A stretch of DNA of 32,370 bases from a virus. A program made the translations under genes and the position numbers. How positions within the stretch are numbered: the stretch's first letter is position 1; every line of letters starts with the position of its first letter. Below, piece after piece: positions 8,350 through 15,989 of this stretch. The notes below the pieces were generated by a model. The model was not told the origin of the DNA, made no database searches, and saw only the letters and a program-made list of their open reading frames with translations. The stretch is from positions 1 to 32,370 of IMG/VR virus record IMGVR_UViG_3300004770_000057; one strand, 5' to 3'.

Positions 8350-8527
8350 TTTTTTTCTCCAAAACAGGTGCTACCAAATAATCGGGACATGTTTGATCAA
8401 ACTCACATCTAGGTCTTGAGCATGAAGGTGTCTCAAAATTATCTGGGTTTTGGCACTGGTAGCGATAGCTGTCCTTGCAGCTCACTACACCCAATGCAAC
8501 AAACAAGACAAGGAGCGCGGCTTTCAT
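8324..8527 (-). CDS. Small Cys-rich lipoprotein
   Basis: The protein has 67 residues from the ATG at 8527. Residues 1-17 are a signal peptide with lipobox VVSC (Cys17), followed by KDSYRYQCQ. The mature part contains further cysteines at regular spacing (CQNPDNFETPSCSRPRCEF, then C in QTCPDY), which suggests disulfides in the periplasm. It lies upstream of the spanins. Possible roles are lysis control or exclusion of other phages at the envelope; neither can be shown from the sequence. Its 3' end overlaps the TTG start of the next gene. Confidence 0.8.
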   Translation of the reverse strand: MKAALLVLFVALGVVSCKDSYRYQCQNPDNFETPSCSRPRCEFDQTCPDYLVAPVLEKKIGQPKTDR

Positions 8528-8528
8528 G

Positions 8529-8999
8529 TCATGCCTTCATAAATGCAACGTATTCCATGGTACCCCATGCGACTACAGTAATTAAAAGCGCAGCCAAAGC
8601 AATTAGGGCAACCAACTCAACAGCTTCTTGGATCTCTTTTTTGCGTTTAGCCTTGATCTTTTTTTCGGCAATTTCTTTGGCTTGGTTATCCGCGATGATG
8701 CGGTTGCGTTCACGCAAAAAGTCCATCCACAAGTTGGTCTTGCCGCGACGGATGAAGGACATCTTGATCTCATCCTCCACCTGCTGCATTTCTTCAGCAA
8801 GCTGAATAAACTGCATGGCTTGGGAGTTAACAGATTGAAAAGGCTTCTTTGTGGGATTGGCCTTTTCCTTCATGACAGCGTCCTTGACATCAAAAAATTG
8901 ATGCCAAAGATCGGATGCATCTTTGCCTAACGCAATGGCTTGTTTGACCCCGGCTATTGTGGCCTTGGCGGTCGCAATGAGTGTGATGGGATCAATCAT
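8529..8999 (-). CDS. Coiled-coil protein with C-terminal TM segment
   Basis: The protein has 156 residues from the ATG at 8999, with AAGGG upstream. The N-terminus (IDPITLIATAKATIAGVKQAI) is amphipathic. The middle is charged and helical (QLAEEMQQVEDEIKMSFI, EKKIKAKRKKEIQEAVEL). Residues 128-150 (LVALIALAALLITVVAWG) are one membrane segment close to the C-terminus. It is the first gene after the fibres and heads the run of envelope proteins, so a lysis-related role is plausible. I do not recognise a named family. Confidence 0.75.
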   Translation of the reverse strand: MIDPITLIATAKATIAGVKQAIALGKDASDLWHQFFDVKDAVMKEKANPTKKPFQSVNSQAMQFIQLAEEMQQVEDEIKMSFIRRGKTNLWMDFLRERNRIIADNQAKEIAEKKIKAKRKKEIQEAVELVALIALAALLITVVAWGTMEYVAFMKA

Positions 9000-9008
9000 G
9001 GTTAGCCC

Positions 9009-10868
9009 TTAGGAAATGCGGTACATAATGAAAGTGTTAGCGGCGGTGCGACGAATCCGAAAACGAGCTGAAGAACCCGTGGCAATAGTCAATGAACCTA
9101 AACTTGTTACGCCCGTGTTAACTGCCATCGTAATGGTGCCAGAGGCCGTGTTAATCACCGAAAAGTCAAACCCAATATCAACCTTTGACCATCCAATCAA
9201 CGTCTCCAAAGTGGTGCCCAACGGCATTGTTAACGTATAGGTGGTACCCGTTGTGTTGATAATTTGTGCCTGCAAGTTGGCATTAGTCAACGTAGAGGCC
9301 GCGCTGATTGCTGCAGGCGCTGGTGCATAAACCACCATAGCACCAGTTTGGGACTGGACGTTACCTGAAGAGTCAATAACCTGACGAACTACGCCAGCGC
9401 CATCGCTTATAACGATCCAATTACTTCCAGTAGCGGATATTGGGGCAAGATTTCCGCTATAACCCCCGATAACTACATTGTTAGATCCAGTAGTGATAGC
9501 CGAACCAGCATTGTATCCTAAAACAACATTGGTACTTCCGCTGGTGTATGTGTTGAGAGCGTTGTATCCTATGGCTGTATTATTACTTCCACTGCTACCT
9601 GTGGCACCATTTGCTGAACCTGTACCTACGGCAGTGTTGTTATCACCTGAGGAGCAAAGCTGCATCGACCCACTACCGATCGCAACATTATTTGCCCCAG
9701 CTGCATTATTGTACAAAGAATTTGTACCTAAAGCAGAGTTATCTGTCCCAGTGTCACACCCTTGCATCGAACTGGCACCAACAGAGACGTTGTTGGAGGC
9801 AGTTGAGTAAGTTAGCAAAGCCTGATACCCTACAGCAACATTACTTTCTCCTGTTGTGGTTGGAAGCGAACCATTTGCGGCAGCATAACCAACAGCGGTG
9901 TTGTAATCTCCGCCATCGTTGTACTCTAAAGCAGAATCACCTATCGCGGTGTTGTAACTATCATGCTGACTATAAAGTAATGTTGAATTTCCACATGCGG
10001 TATTATTTGTACCATTGATCGTGGACTCTAAAGCATTTATTCCAACAGCTGTATTGTAATTTCCATTTACGTTGTTACTTAAAGCGCTATAGCCAATAGC
10101 CGAATTACTAAATCCAGTAGTATTTGAATAAAGTGCAGCATCTCCTACAGCCGTATTGCCAGATACAGATCCACTGCCAAGGCCAATAGTCAAATAATTA
10201 ATAGACGCATCGTTGGTAGAACTTAGTGTAGTAAACGCACCTGATTTGGGCGTTGTGGCACCCACAGTACCGTTGATATTGAAGTTGGTAGCCGTTCCAG
10301 TAATGTTTGTACCGACGAGTGCAGAAGGGGTGCCCAATGCAGGGGTTACCAGCGTAGGAGATGTTGAAAGTACAACAGAACCAGTTCCCACACTTGTCGT
10401 TGTTCCTGTACCTCCGTTAGCGACAGGCAGCGTACCCGTCACACCGGTGGTTAAAGGCAGTCCTGTGGCGTTTGTAAGCGTTGCAGAGGACGGTGTACCT
10501 AGCGCAGGGGTTACCAGCGTGGGAGATGTAGACAATACGGTATTTCCTGTACCCGTACTTGTTGTTGTACCCGTACCGCCATTGGCGACTGCCAATTTCC
10601 CCGCAAGTGTGATTGCACCTGTTGTCGTGGTGCTTGGCGTTAATCCTGTTGTTCCTCCGCTGAACGACGTAACGCCGCCTCCTATAGCGGCGCTTGAGGC
10701 AAGCAGGGTGACCACACCGCTGCTGTTTTTGAAGTACAGCTTGCCGTCGGCATAGTTCAATGCCAACTCAGCGCCTGCTGTACTACTAGTCAGGTTTGTA
10801 GCATTTGGCACATTTGATGCCGTGCCGCTGGCGTAGATCAGTATGGGGGTAAAACCGCTTTGTGCCAT
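9009..10868 (-). CDS. Tail fibre with about 14 left-handed-roll-type repeats
   Basis: The protein has 619 residues from the ATG at 10868, with AGGAG 6 nt upstream. Residues 1-65 resemble the start of many phage fibres (SGFTPILIYASGTASN, ELALNYADGKLYFKN). Residues 95-190 hold VANGGTG and LVTPALGTP blocks. Residues 238-470 hold about 14 units of roughly 17 residues with the pattern N-x-[AV]-[IVL]-G-x-x-[AS], as in NTAIGYNALNTYTSGS, resembling the beta-roll repeats of trimeric YadA-type adhesins. Residues 500-619 form a Thr-rich C-terminal domain of the kind seen at fibre ends. It probably forms a trimeric receptor-binding or decoration fibre. No catalytic motif is visible. Confidence 0.85.
   Translation of the reverse strand: MAQSGFTPILIYASGTASNVPNATNLTSSTAGAELALNYADGKLYFKNSSGVVTLLASSAAIGGGVTSFSGGTTGLTPSTTTTGAITLAGKLAVANGGTGTTTSTGTGNTVLSTSPTLVTPALGTPSSATLTNATGLPLTTGVTGTLPVANGGTGTTTSVGTGSVVLSTSPTLVTPALGTPSALVGTNITGTATNFNINGTVGATTPKSGAFTTLSSTNDASINYLTIGLGSGSVSGNTAVGDAALYSNTTGFSNSAIGYSALSNNVNGNYNTAVGINALESTINGTNNTACGNSTLLYSQHDSYNTAIGDSALEYNDGGDYNTAVGYAAANGSLPTTTGESNVAVGYQALLTYSTASNNVSVGASSMQGCDTGTDNSALGTNSLYNNAAGANNVAIGSGSMQLCSSGDNNTAVGTGSANGATGSSGSNNTAIGYNALNTYTSGSTNVVLGYNAGSAITTGSNNVVIGGYSGNLAPISATGSNWIVISDGAGVVRQVIDSSGNVQSQTGAMVVYAPAPAAISAASTLTNANLQAQIINTTGTTYTLTMPLGTTLETLIGWSKVDIGFDFSVINTASGTITMAVNTGVTSLGSLTIATGSSARFRIRRTAANTFIMYRIS
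9459..10157 (-). repeat. Array of about 14 units of ~17 aa (51 bp)
   Basis: Residues 238-470 of the fibre above. Each unit begins N-[TSV]-[AVS]-[VIL]-G. Most are 17 residues, and a few carry 2-3 extra (for example after NTAVGYAAA). The DNA copies have diverged, so this is an old protein-level repeat and not a slippage tract. Confidence 0.85.
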
Positions 10869-10877
10869 TCTTGGCTC

Positions 10878-12605
10878 CTAAAACAATAAAAAGAAGTTGC
10901 CGGTTGATGTTGCAACATTGGTCACAGTGTAAGTGAGGACAACAAGACCTTGGCCCCCAAAAGCATAGTATGGATTGTATGCAGCACCACCACCACCGCC
11001 ATAAGCCCCACCATTACCGCCAGTGCCAGCTACTGATGATGTACATCCAGCACCACCACCACCGCCGCCTGTTCCGTATGTTGTGCTAGTTCCAGAGTCA
11101 GTCCAAATTACGGATGAACCACCAGCAGCGCCCGCGATATAGGCAAGGGTAGCAGAACCACCACCGCCGCCGCCTCCAACGGTTCCAGCAGTTGCTAAAG
11201 TTGTGGTAGTACCTCCGCTTCCACTTCCAGAGCCGCTTGTTCCATTACCACCCGCACCGCCAGTTGTTGCTGCTCCAGCAGAACCAACCGATGATGTACC
11301 TCCGTTAGAGCCGCCACCGCCACCGCCGCCACCCGCGCCTGTTCCAGTGTTATATGCAGCGCCACCAGCCTTACCTGCACCAGATGGCCCTGCCGCGCCT
11401 CCTCCGCCACCTCCGCGAAGTTTTGTTCCAGTTGAAGTGGTGTTACTTTGACCTCCAGCGCCACCGGCATTTTTGGTATCACCAACGGCTGATGTTGTTG
11501 CGCCACCTGTTCCGTTTAACCCACCATAAGCTAAAACGCCTGTGGTTGTGGATGTAGGTACGGTGTTTGAGTTGTAATTAGCCCAAGCATTGTTTTGTGA
11601 GCCGTAATTAGGACTTATAGGAACATTTATATAGACGGGGTATCCTGTTGAAACAGTAATTGCGTTGGTTGCAGAATATCCACCGCCGCCACCGCCAAAA
11701 CCACTAATTGATCCAGAACCAGCGGAACCCGCTCCAATTGCCTCAGCTTTTACTGAAGAAACACCAAGCGGTGTACGCCATGTTGTCAGGCCGGTTGCGC
11801 TAATTACTTCGGTATACGTTCCAGCAGTAGTTACTGGGGTATAGGTAATGATAATTAGACCATTGGTTCCATAATTAGTACCTCCAGCACCATAACCGTT
11901 TGTTCCATCATTGGTAACAGTTCCTGCACCACCAGCACCACCGCTTGGGCCATAATTATTTCCAAGCCAATCCGTCCAAGCTGCAATATTTACTTGAGTA
12001 CCATTGCCAGCATTTGCACTAGGCGTACCCCCTATGCCGCCTCCGGGACTTCCAGCGGTTCCACCTACATTAACTCCTCCTGCGCCTCCGGCAGTCCCAT
12101 TGCCAGTTGCGCCAGCGCCACCGCCGCCGCCACCCGAACTGCTAGATGCTGCACCACCATTACCACCATTTCCACCCGGCCCCGCAGAACCACCATACCC
12201 GCCATTAGGTTGACCTGTGCCATTAAAAGTAGCTCCACCAGAACCGCCACTAAATTTAGTGTTACCAATAGAAGATGTAGATTGACCGCCTGTTATTCCA
12301 ATTGCTCCGGCAGCAAGACAACCCTGACTTGTGCCTGATGGATAATTATTTACAGTAGAGAGATAAGTATCTGCACCGCTTCCGGTGTAATTTCCTGCAA
12401 AATTAAAATAAAGATACGTTAAAGGAGTAACGGTTAACGTATTTGTTTTGGAATATGCACCGCCACCGCCGCCATTTCCAGAGCCGTCATTTGTAGCTCC
12501 TGCGCCAAGGGCTTCAATTTGTATTGAGGTGCAATCCGCAGGGACGCGCCATTTTCCAGAAACGCCATTGGCGGTTGCGGTTAATGCTATTACAACTTGG
12601 GTCAT
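10878..12605 (-). CDS. Glycine-rich fibre protein with two tandem domains
   Basis: The protein has 575 residues. ATG follows the previous stop by 1 nt (TAATATG). Two copies of one domain lie in tandem. Copy 1 (about 5-258) begins with KWRVPADCTSIQIEALGAG and ends with GLIIITYTP. Copy 2 (about 265-562) begins with TTWRTPLGVSSVKAEAIGAG and ends with GLVVLTYT. Each is a short beta entry, a long Gly-rich core with runs such as GGGGGGAG, and a beta exit. Gly-rich cores of this kind are known from phage fibre tips and adhesins and may pack as polyglycine-II helices. Host binding is the likely role. The tail FFLLF at the C-terminus is unusually hydrophobic. Confidence 0.85.
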   Translation of the reverse strand: MTQVVIALTATANGVSGKWRVPADCTSIQIEALGAGATNDGSGNGGGGGAYSKTNTLTVTPLTYLYFNFAGNYTGSGADTYLSTVNNYPSGTSQGCLAAGAIGITGGQSTSSIGNTKFSGGSGGATFNGTGQPNGGYGGSAGPGGNGGNGGAASSSSGGGGGGAGATGNGTAGGAGGVNVGGTAGSPGGGIGGTPSANAGNGTQVNIAAWTDWLGNNYGPSGGAGGAGTVTNDGTNGYGAGGTNYGTNGLIIITYTPVTTAGTYTEVISATGLTTWRTPLGVSSVKAEAIGAGSAGSGSISGFGGGGGGYSATNAITVSTGYPVYINVPISPNYGSQNNAWANYNSNTVPTSTTTGVLAYGGLNGTGGATTSAVGDTKNAGGAGGQSNTTSTGTKLRGGGGGGAAGPSGAGKAGGAAYNTGTGAGGGGGGGGSNGGTSSVGSAGAATTGGAGGNGTSGSGSGSGGTTTTLATAGTVGGGGGGGSATLAYIAGAAGGSSVIWTDSGTSTTYGTGGGGGGAGCTSSVAGTGGNGGAYGGGGGAAYNPYYAFGGQGLVVLTYTVTNVATSTGNFFLLF

Positions 12606-12606
12606 A

Positions 12607-14556
12607 TTAAGCCGATGCTACGCAACGCCATTTGCTTGTGGCTACGTTCCAAATAAAACCAACGTCAAGACGCACGCCTGATGTCACTGTTGTAGGCAAA
12701 GTAACAGTACCAGATGATTCAAAGTTTGTTGCTGAGAATGTAATTGATGTGTTGGTGCTAGTGATAGACACAATAAATTTTTGACCATTTACTGGTGTTC
12801 CTGTCGTGGCAATAGAAGTAATTGCAACAGACTGACCAGTAATGATGAGCATATCGTAACTGTCAGTACTGACAGAATACGTTGCGGTGTTTGCGGTTGT
12901 GGCATTGACACGAGGCTGGATCCACTTATTGGTCAGCGTCTGGGTATCGCTTGTTCCTACTACAGTACCGCTTGGTGCAGTCACCGTGGTCATGGCGCTT
13001 GTGCCATTGCCAACTACAAGACCTGTTAGCGTGGTGGCTCCAGTACCACCGTATGATACTGAAATAGCAGAACCATTCCAAGTTGCGCCAGTAATTGAGC
13101 CAACGTAATTGAGTGTATTTGTTGACCAAGATACATTTGATGGCGCATAAGAATGCGTATCCCATGAACCAGCGGCGGTAGAATTTGATAACAGAATTAC
13201 ATCAACAAAACCACCTGATTGGATAGTAGTTAATGTGGTTCCAGAATTATTTTTAACAATAATTGTTCCGCTGGATTGATTATTATTAAAAGTAAAATCC
13301 ATGCCATTTGGCAGGGTAGTTGCATCTGGAAGTTGATACGTTTGCCCTCCAGATCCTGTAACAACATAATTTGGAGAAGATGAAACTGTTAAAACTGTTG
13401 TTGTTCCAGCGGCAGCAACATTGGAATAACTTTCAGAAATTGAATTTACAGAAATATTTTGATTTGCATCACGCAAAACAACAGAGTTTGCACCGCTAGA
13501 AGCAGTAACACCAGTTCCACCATTAGCAACAGGTAATGCAGTGCCGGAATAAGTGATTGCCAACGTGCCGCTGGTCGTAATCGGGCTTCCAGATACAGAC
13601 AAAAATGATGGGACTGTTGCAGCAACAGAAGTTACTGTTCCACCACCCCCGCCAGTTCCATTTGCAGCAGCTGTTAAACGTCCATAAGCATCAACGGTAA
13701 TGTTGGCTGCGGTATACGTCCCTGCTGTAACGGCAGTAGTTGCCAAATCAATTACTGGAGTTGTTCCGCCGGTAGAAGTGATTCTTCCAGTTGTTCCAGA
13801 TACGCTTGTAACACCACCCCCACCACTACCACTTGCGCTGATTGTTTGGTTAGGCCAAGTTCCTGTGATGGTGACGTTTGTACCCTGCACCAATGAAGGA
13901 GTTGATGTTCCTGTTCCACCATTGGCAACAGGAAGAATTCCCGTCACGCCAGTTGTCAAGGGCAAGCCATTGGCATTTGTCAAAGTTACAGACGTAGGAG
14001 TACCAAGAACAGGAGTAACAAGCGTAGGCGAGATTGACAGCACATTGCTTCCAGATCCAACGCTTGTGGTAACGCCTGTACCCCCATTAACTACTGGAAG
14101 GGCAGTCCCAGAGTAGCTAATTGCCAATGTGCCGCTGGTGGTAATTGGGCTTCCAGATACAGACAAAAATGATGGGACTGTTGCAGCAACAGACGTGACA
14201 GTCCCTGTCCCACTACTGCTGCCACTTGATGCCGCAGTGACTCGACCATAACTGTCCACTGTGATGTTAGCCACTGTGTAGCTGCCAGCCGTCACGCCAG
14301 AGGTTTTAAGCGCTACCGTTATGTTTCCTTGGGGGGCGCTGCTTGTAACATTGATACCAGTGCCTGCTGTCAGCACTTGGCTATTGGCAAGGCTTGATTC
14401 TTGATTGACGGTTACATAGGTTTGCGTCTGCGAATACGCATTAGCAATTGCGCCTACCGTGGTCTGAACCGTAACCCCATTTTGAACAACGGGTACGGAC
14501 TCTGTACCAGCCAGAGTGGTGGCATTTGGAAGTTGGGTGATCGTTACGTTTGCCAT
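12607..14556 (-). CDS. Repeat-rich tail fibre protein
   Basis: The protein has 649 residues; the ATG overlaps the previous stop (TAATG). The N-terminus (ANVTITQLPNATTLAGTESV) is of a type often seen at the virion-attached end of fibres. Residues 86-165 and 275-352 are a duplicated block of about 80 residues holding AGSYTVANITVDSYGRVTAA, VAATVPSFLSVSGSP and ALPVVNGGTGVT. A LVTPVLGTP block at about 176-219 is also found in the 9009..10868 fibre. The C-terminus (about 550-649) is a Thr/Ser-rich beta domain ending WNVATSKWRCVASA. The first of three fibre genes in a row, it is probably the most proximal. Confidence 0.85.
   Translation of the reverse strand: MANVTITQLPNATTLAGTESVPVVQNGVTVQTTVGAIANAYSQTQTYVTVNQESSLANSQVLTAGTGINVTSSAPQGNITVALKTSGVTAGSYTVANITVDSYGRVTAASSGSSSGTGTVTSVAATVPSFLSVSGSPITTSGTLAISYSGTALPVVNGGTGVTTSVGSGSNVLSISPTLVTPVLGTPTSVTLTNANGLPLTTGVTGILPVANGGTGTSTPSLVQGTNVTITGTWPNQTISASGSGGGGVTSVSGTTGRITSTGGTTPVIDLATTAVTAGTYTAANITVDAYGRLTAAANGTGGGGGTVTSVAATVPSFLSVSGSPITTSGTLAITYSGTALPVANGGTGVTASSGANSVVLRDANQNISVNSISESYSNVAAAGTTTVLTVSSSPNYVVTGSGGQTYQLPDATTLPNGMDFTFNNNQSSGTIIVKNNSGTTLTTIQSGGFVDVILLSNSTAAGSWDTHSYAPSNVSWSTNTLNYVGSITGATWNGSAISVSYGGTGATTLTGLVVGNGTSAMTTVTAPSGTVVGTSDTQTLTNKWIQPRVNATTANTATYSVSTDSYDMLIITGQSVAITSIATTGTPVNGQKFIVSITSTNTSITFSATNFESSGTVTLPTTVTSGVRLDVGFIWNVATSKWRCVASA
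13583..13629 (-). repeat. 47-bp direct repeat, copy 1
   Basis: Identical over 47 bases to 14147..14193 in the same orientation, inside the duplicated block of the 12607..14556 fibre (SFLSVSGSPITT region). Confidence 0.9.
14147..14193 (-). repeat. 47-bp direct repeat, copy 2
   Basis: Partner of 13583..13629. Both copies are in the same reading frame, so unequal crossing over would delete or add 564 bp without breaking the frame. Confidence 0.9.
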
Positions 14557-14903
14557 TATTGCCCCGGTGATGGACTAAGAGTATCAAGGTTCCCGTTATT
14601 TTCAGGTGTCTGGGTATTTTGTTCAGGAGAAATAAGAAATGGTTCAGATCCACCAATGGAAATTCCATTTGGATTTACCGCAATACTTTCGTCAGGACGA
14701 GGAAAGCGCAAATTGATGCGCTCAGTCTGCCGTGCTGGAAGACGGTATGGGTCAAATTGATCTTTGCATCCTTGATTGCAAACACGCAACCCCGGAAAGT
14801 TTGGGTCCGGACTCATAACCGAAATGGCACGCTTCATCTTGCAACGATCGCAAATTGCGATTGCCAACGATGCCATGCCTTCAGTGTTCAGAAAACGTGG
14901 CAT
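14556..14903 (-). CDS. Small four-Cys (zinc-ribbon-like) protein
   Basis: The protein has 115 residues from the ATG at 14903. Cys18-x2-Cys21 (CDRCK) and Cys42-x3-Cys46 (CNQGC) are spaced like a zinc ribbon. Between them is the RAISVMSPDPNFPGLRV stretch, and a DPYRLP motif follows. The second half is Pro/Asn-rich and probably disordered. The gene lies between the adaptor-like gene and the first fibre and overlaps the fibre start, so it is made with the virion proteins. Its role is not known to me; a small neck or assembly factor is a guess. Confidence 0.8.
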   Translation of the reverse strand: MPRFLNTEGMASLAIAICDRCKMKRAISVMSPDPNFPGLRVCNQGCKDQFDPYRLPARQTERINLRFPRPDESIAVNPNGISIGGSEPFLISPEQNTQTPENNGNLDTLSPSPGQ

Positions 14904-14906
14904 GAA

Positions 14907-15980
14907 TTACCTCGTATAAACTGATATGTTTGGAGCGAGATAAATTGGTGACTTGTCTCGCTCTTCTTGCTGAGCGTCGTTCAAGTACTGCATAGACATT
15001 TTTTCTAGCAGCAAAATTCGGTCTAGACTGATACCCGGCAACTCCATTGCCATCCTGTGCGCCAAGTTCATTAAAACCGCTTCATACCACCGCTGAGGAA
15101 TTTCAAGCTGACCAGACAGGGATCCAACGTCTTGTACTTGGCGTGAATACCAAACAGTCATCTGCACATAGCTGGTCGATGGCACTGGCCATAAGTACAT
15201 AGTGGGCTGCGGGATCGTGCGGTCAAACCAGTACTGGAAGGGCTGGTTGGCCGTAAAGTTCTTGTTTGGCAGATTGGTGTAGTCGTCACGGTTTAAGCGT
15301 GACATTTCAATCTCTCGGCTGTTGTTTCCCAAGTACCATTCGCGAATGGCCAGCGTGGTATTGCCTGATGCCAAAATACGGTAGTAAATGACGTTTGCGC
15401 CGGGATCAATGTCTTGCCAGATCCACTGGCCATCTGTCACCGTCACGCTAGTTGCCGTGTACAAAGTAGTCCAGTTGGTTCCGTCAGAGGATGCTTGGTA
15501 TGAATAACTCCAAGTGGCAGAACCTCCGCCAGACACATATGGCATCAAGCCAATAGAGCCAATGTATTGGGGATTGTTGGTGCCGTAATTAACTGTAATG
15601 CTGCCGTTGGCCGATGTTTGTTGGCAATAGGTGGTGATGTTGTCGTCTGCAACATATGCGGCAGTTCCTCCTGCAGACGAACTGTAGCTTCCAATTGGCT
15701 GAGCCATGGTGCGGTACAGCACGTTTAGGGCGTCAATAGACCCCACCGGTAAGCTGTAAATTGCTTGGTTGGGGTTCAGACCGATGACGGTCTTGTTGAT
15801 TGCCCAGTAGTTGATGCCAAGGTTGGCAAGGTTGGACAAGAAAAAGTACAGGGACTCTTTGGCTGAAAGAATTTGCTCAGATGTCAACTCCTCGGCCAGC
15901 TTCCCAGCACGGCGTGCGCCGTGATCAATGAGTTGCTGGACCGTAATAACGGTCTGACCGACGGTGCCAGAGTAAGCCAT
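14907..15980 (-). CDS. Adaptor-like (P22 gp4-type) protein with discoidin-like insert
   Basis: The protein has 357 residues from the ATG at 15980. Residues 10-92 (VQQLIDHGARRAGKLAEELT, YFFLSNLANLGINYWAINK, AIYSLPVGSIDALNVLYR) and 220-357 (SREIEMSRLNRDDYTNLPNK, MYLWPVPSTSYVQMTVWY, IPQRWYEAVLMNLAHRMA) read as one adaptor/tail-completion type protein: N-terminal helices, a beta part and C-terminal helices. Between them, residues 94-219 look like a complete F5/8-type-C (discoidin) beta-sandwich: AYVADDNITTYC at the front, then NPQYIGSIGLM, YSYQASSDGTNWTTLYTA and YYRILASGN at the back. The core probably binds below the portal, while the insert would face outward and could bind glycans. Confidence 0.78.
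   Translation of the reverse strand: MAYSGTVGQTVITVQQLIDHGARRAGKLAEELTSEQILSAKESLYFFLSNLANLGINYWAINKTVIGLNPNQAIYSLPVGSIDALNVLYRTMAQPIGSYSSSAGGTAAYVADDNITTYCQQTSANGSITVNYGTNNPQYIGSIGLMPYVSGGGSATWSYSYQASSDGTNWTTLYTATSVTVTDGQWIWQDIDPGANVIYYRILASGNTTLAIREWYLGNNSREIEMSRLNRDDYTNLPNKNFTANQPFQYWFDRTIPQPTMYLWPVPSTSYVQMTVWYSRQVQDVGSLSGQLEIPQRWYEAVLMNLAHRMAMELPGISLDRILLLEKMSMQYLNDAQQEERDKSPIYLAPNISVYTR
15324..15701 (-). other. Discoidin-like domain inserted in adaptor-like gene
   Basis: Residues 94-219 of the 14907..15980 product. The order of landmarks (D-x-x-x-T-T-Y/W at the start, a YQASSDGTNW core, an xYYRI-like late strand) is that of F5/8-type-C domains. Flanks ALNVLYR and SREIEMSRLN appear continuous without it. 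Confidence 0.65.
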
Positions 15981-15989
15981 GCATTCCCC

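Noticed and set aside
10213-10755. Pro/Val-rich plus-strand frame in the fibre gene
   Set aside because: Produced by reading Gly/Thr repeat codons on the other strand; the same explains the Pro-rich frame at 11203..11451.
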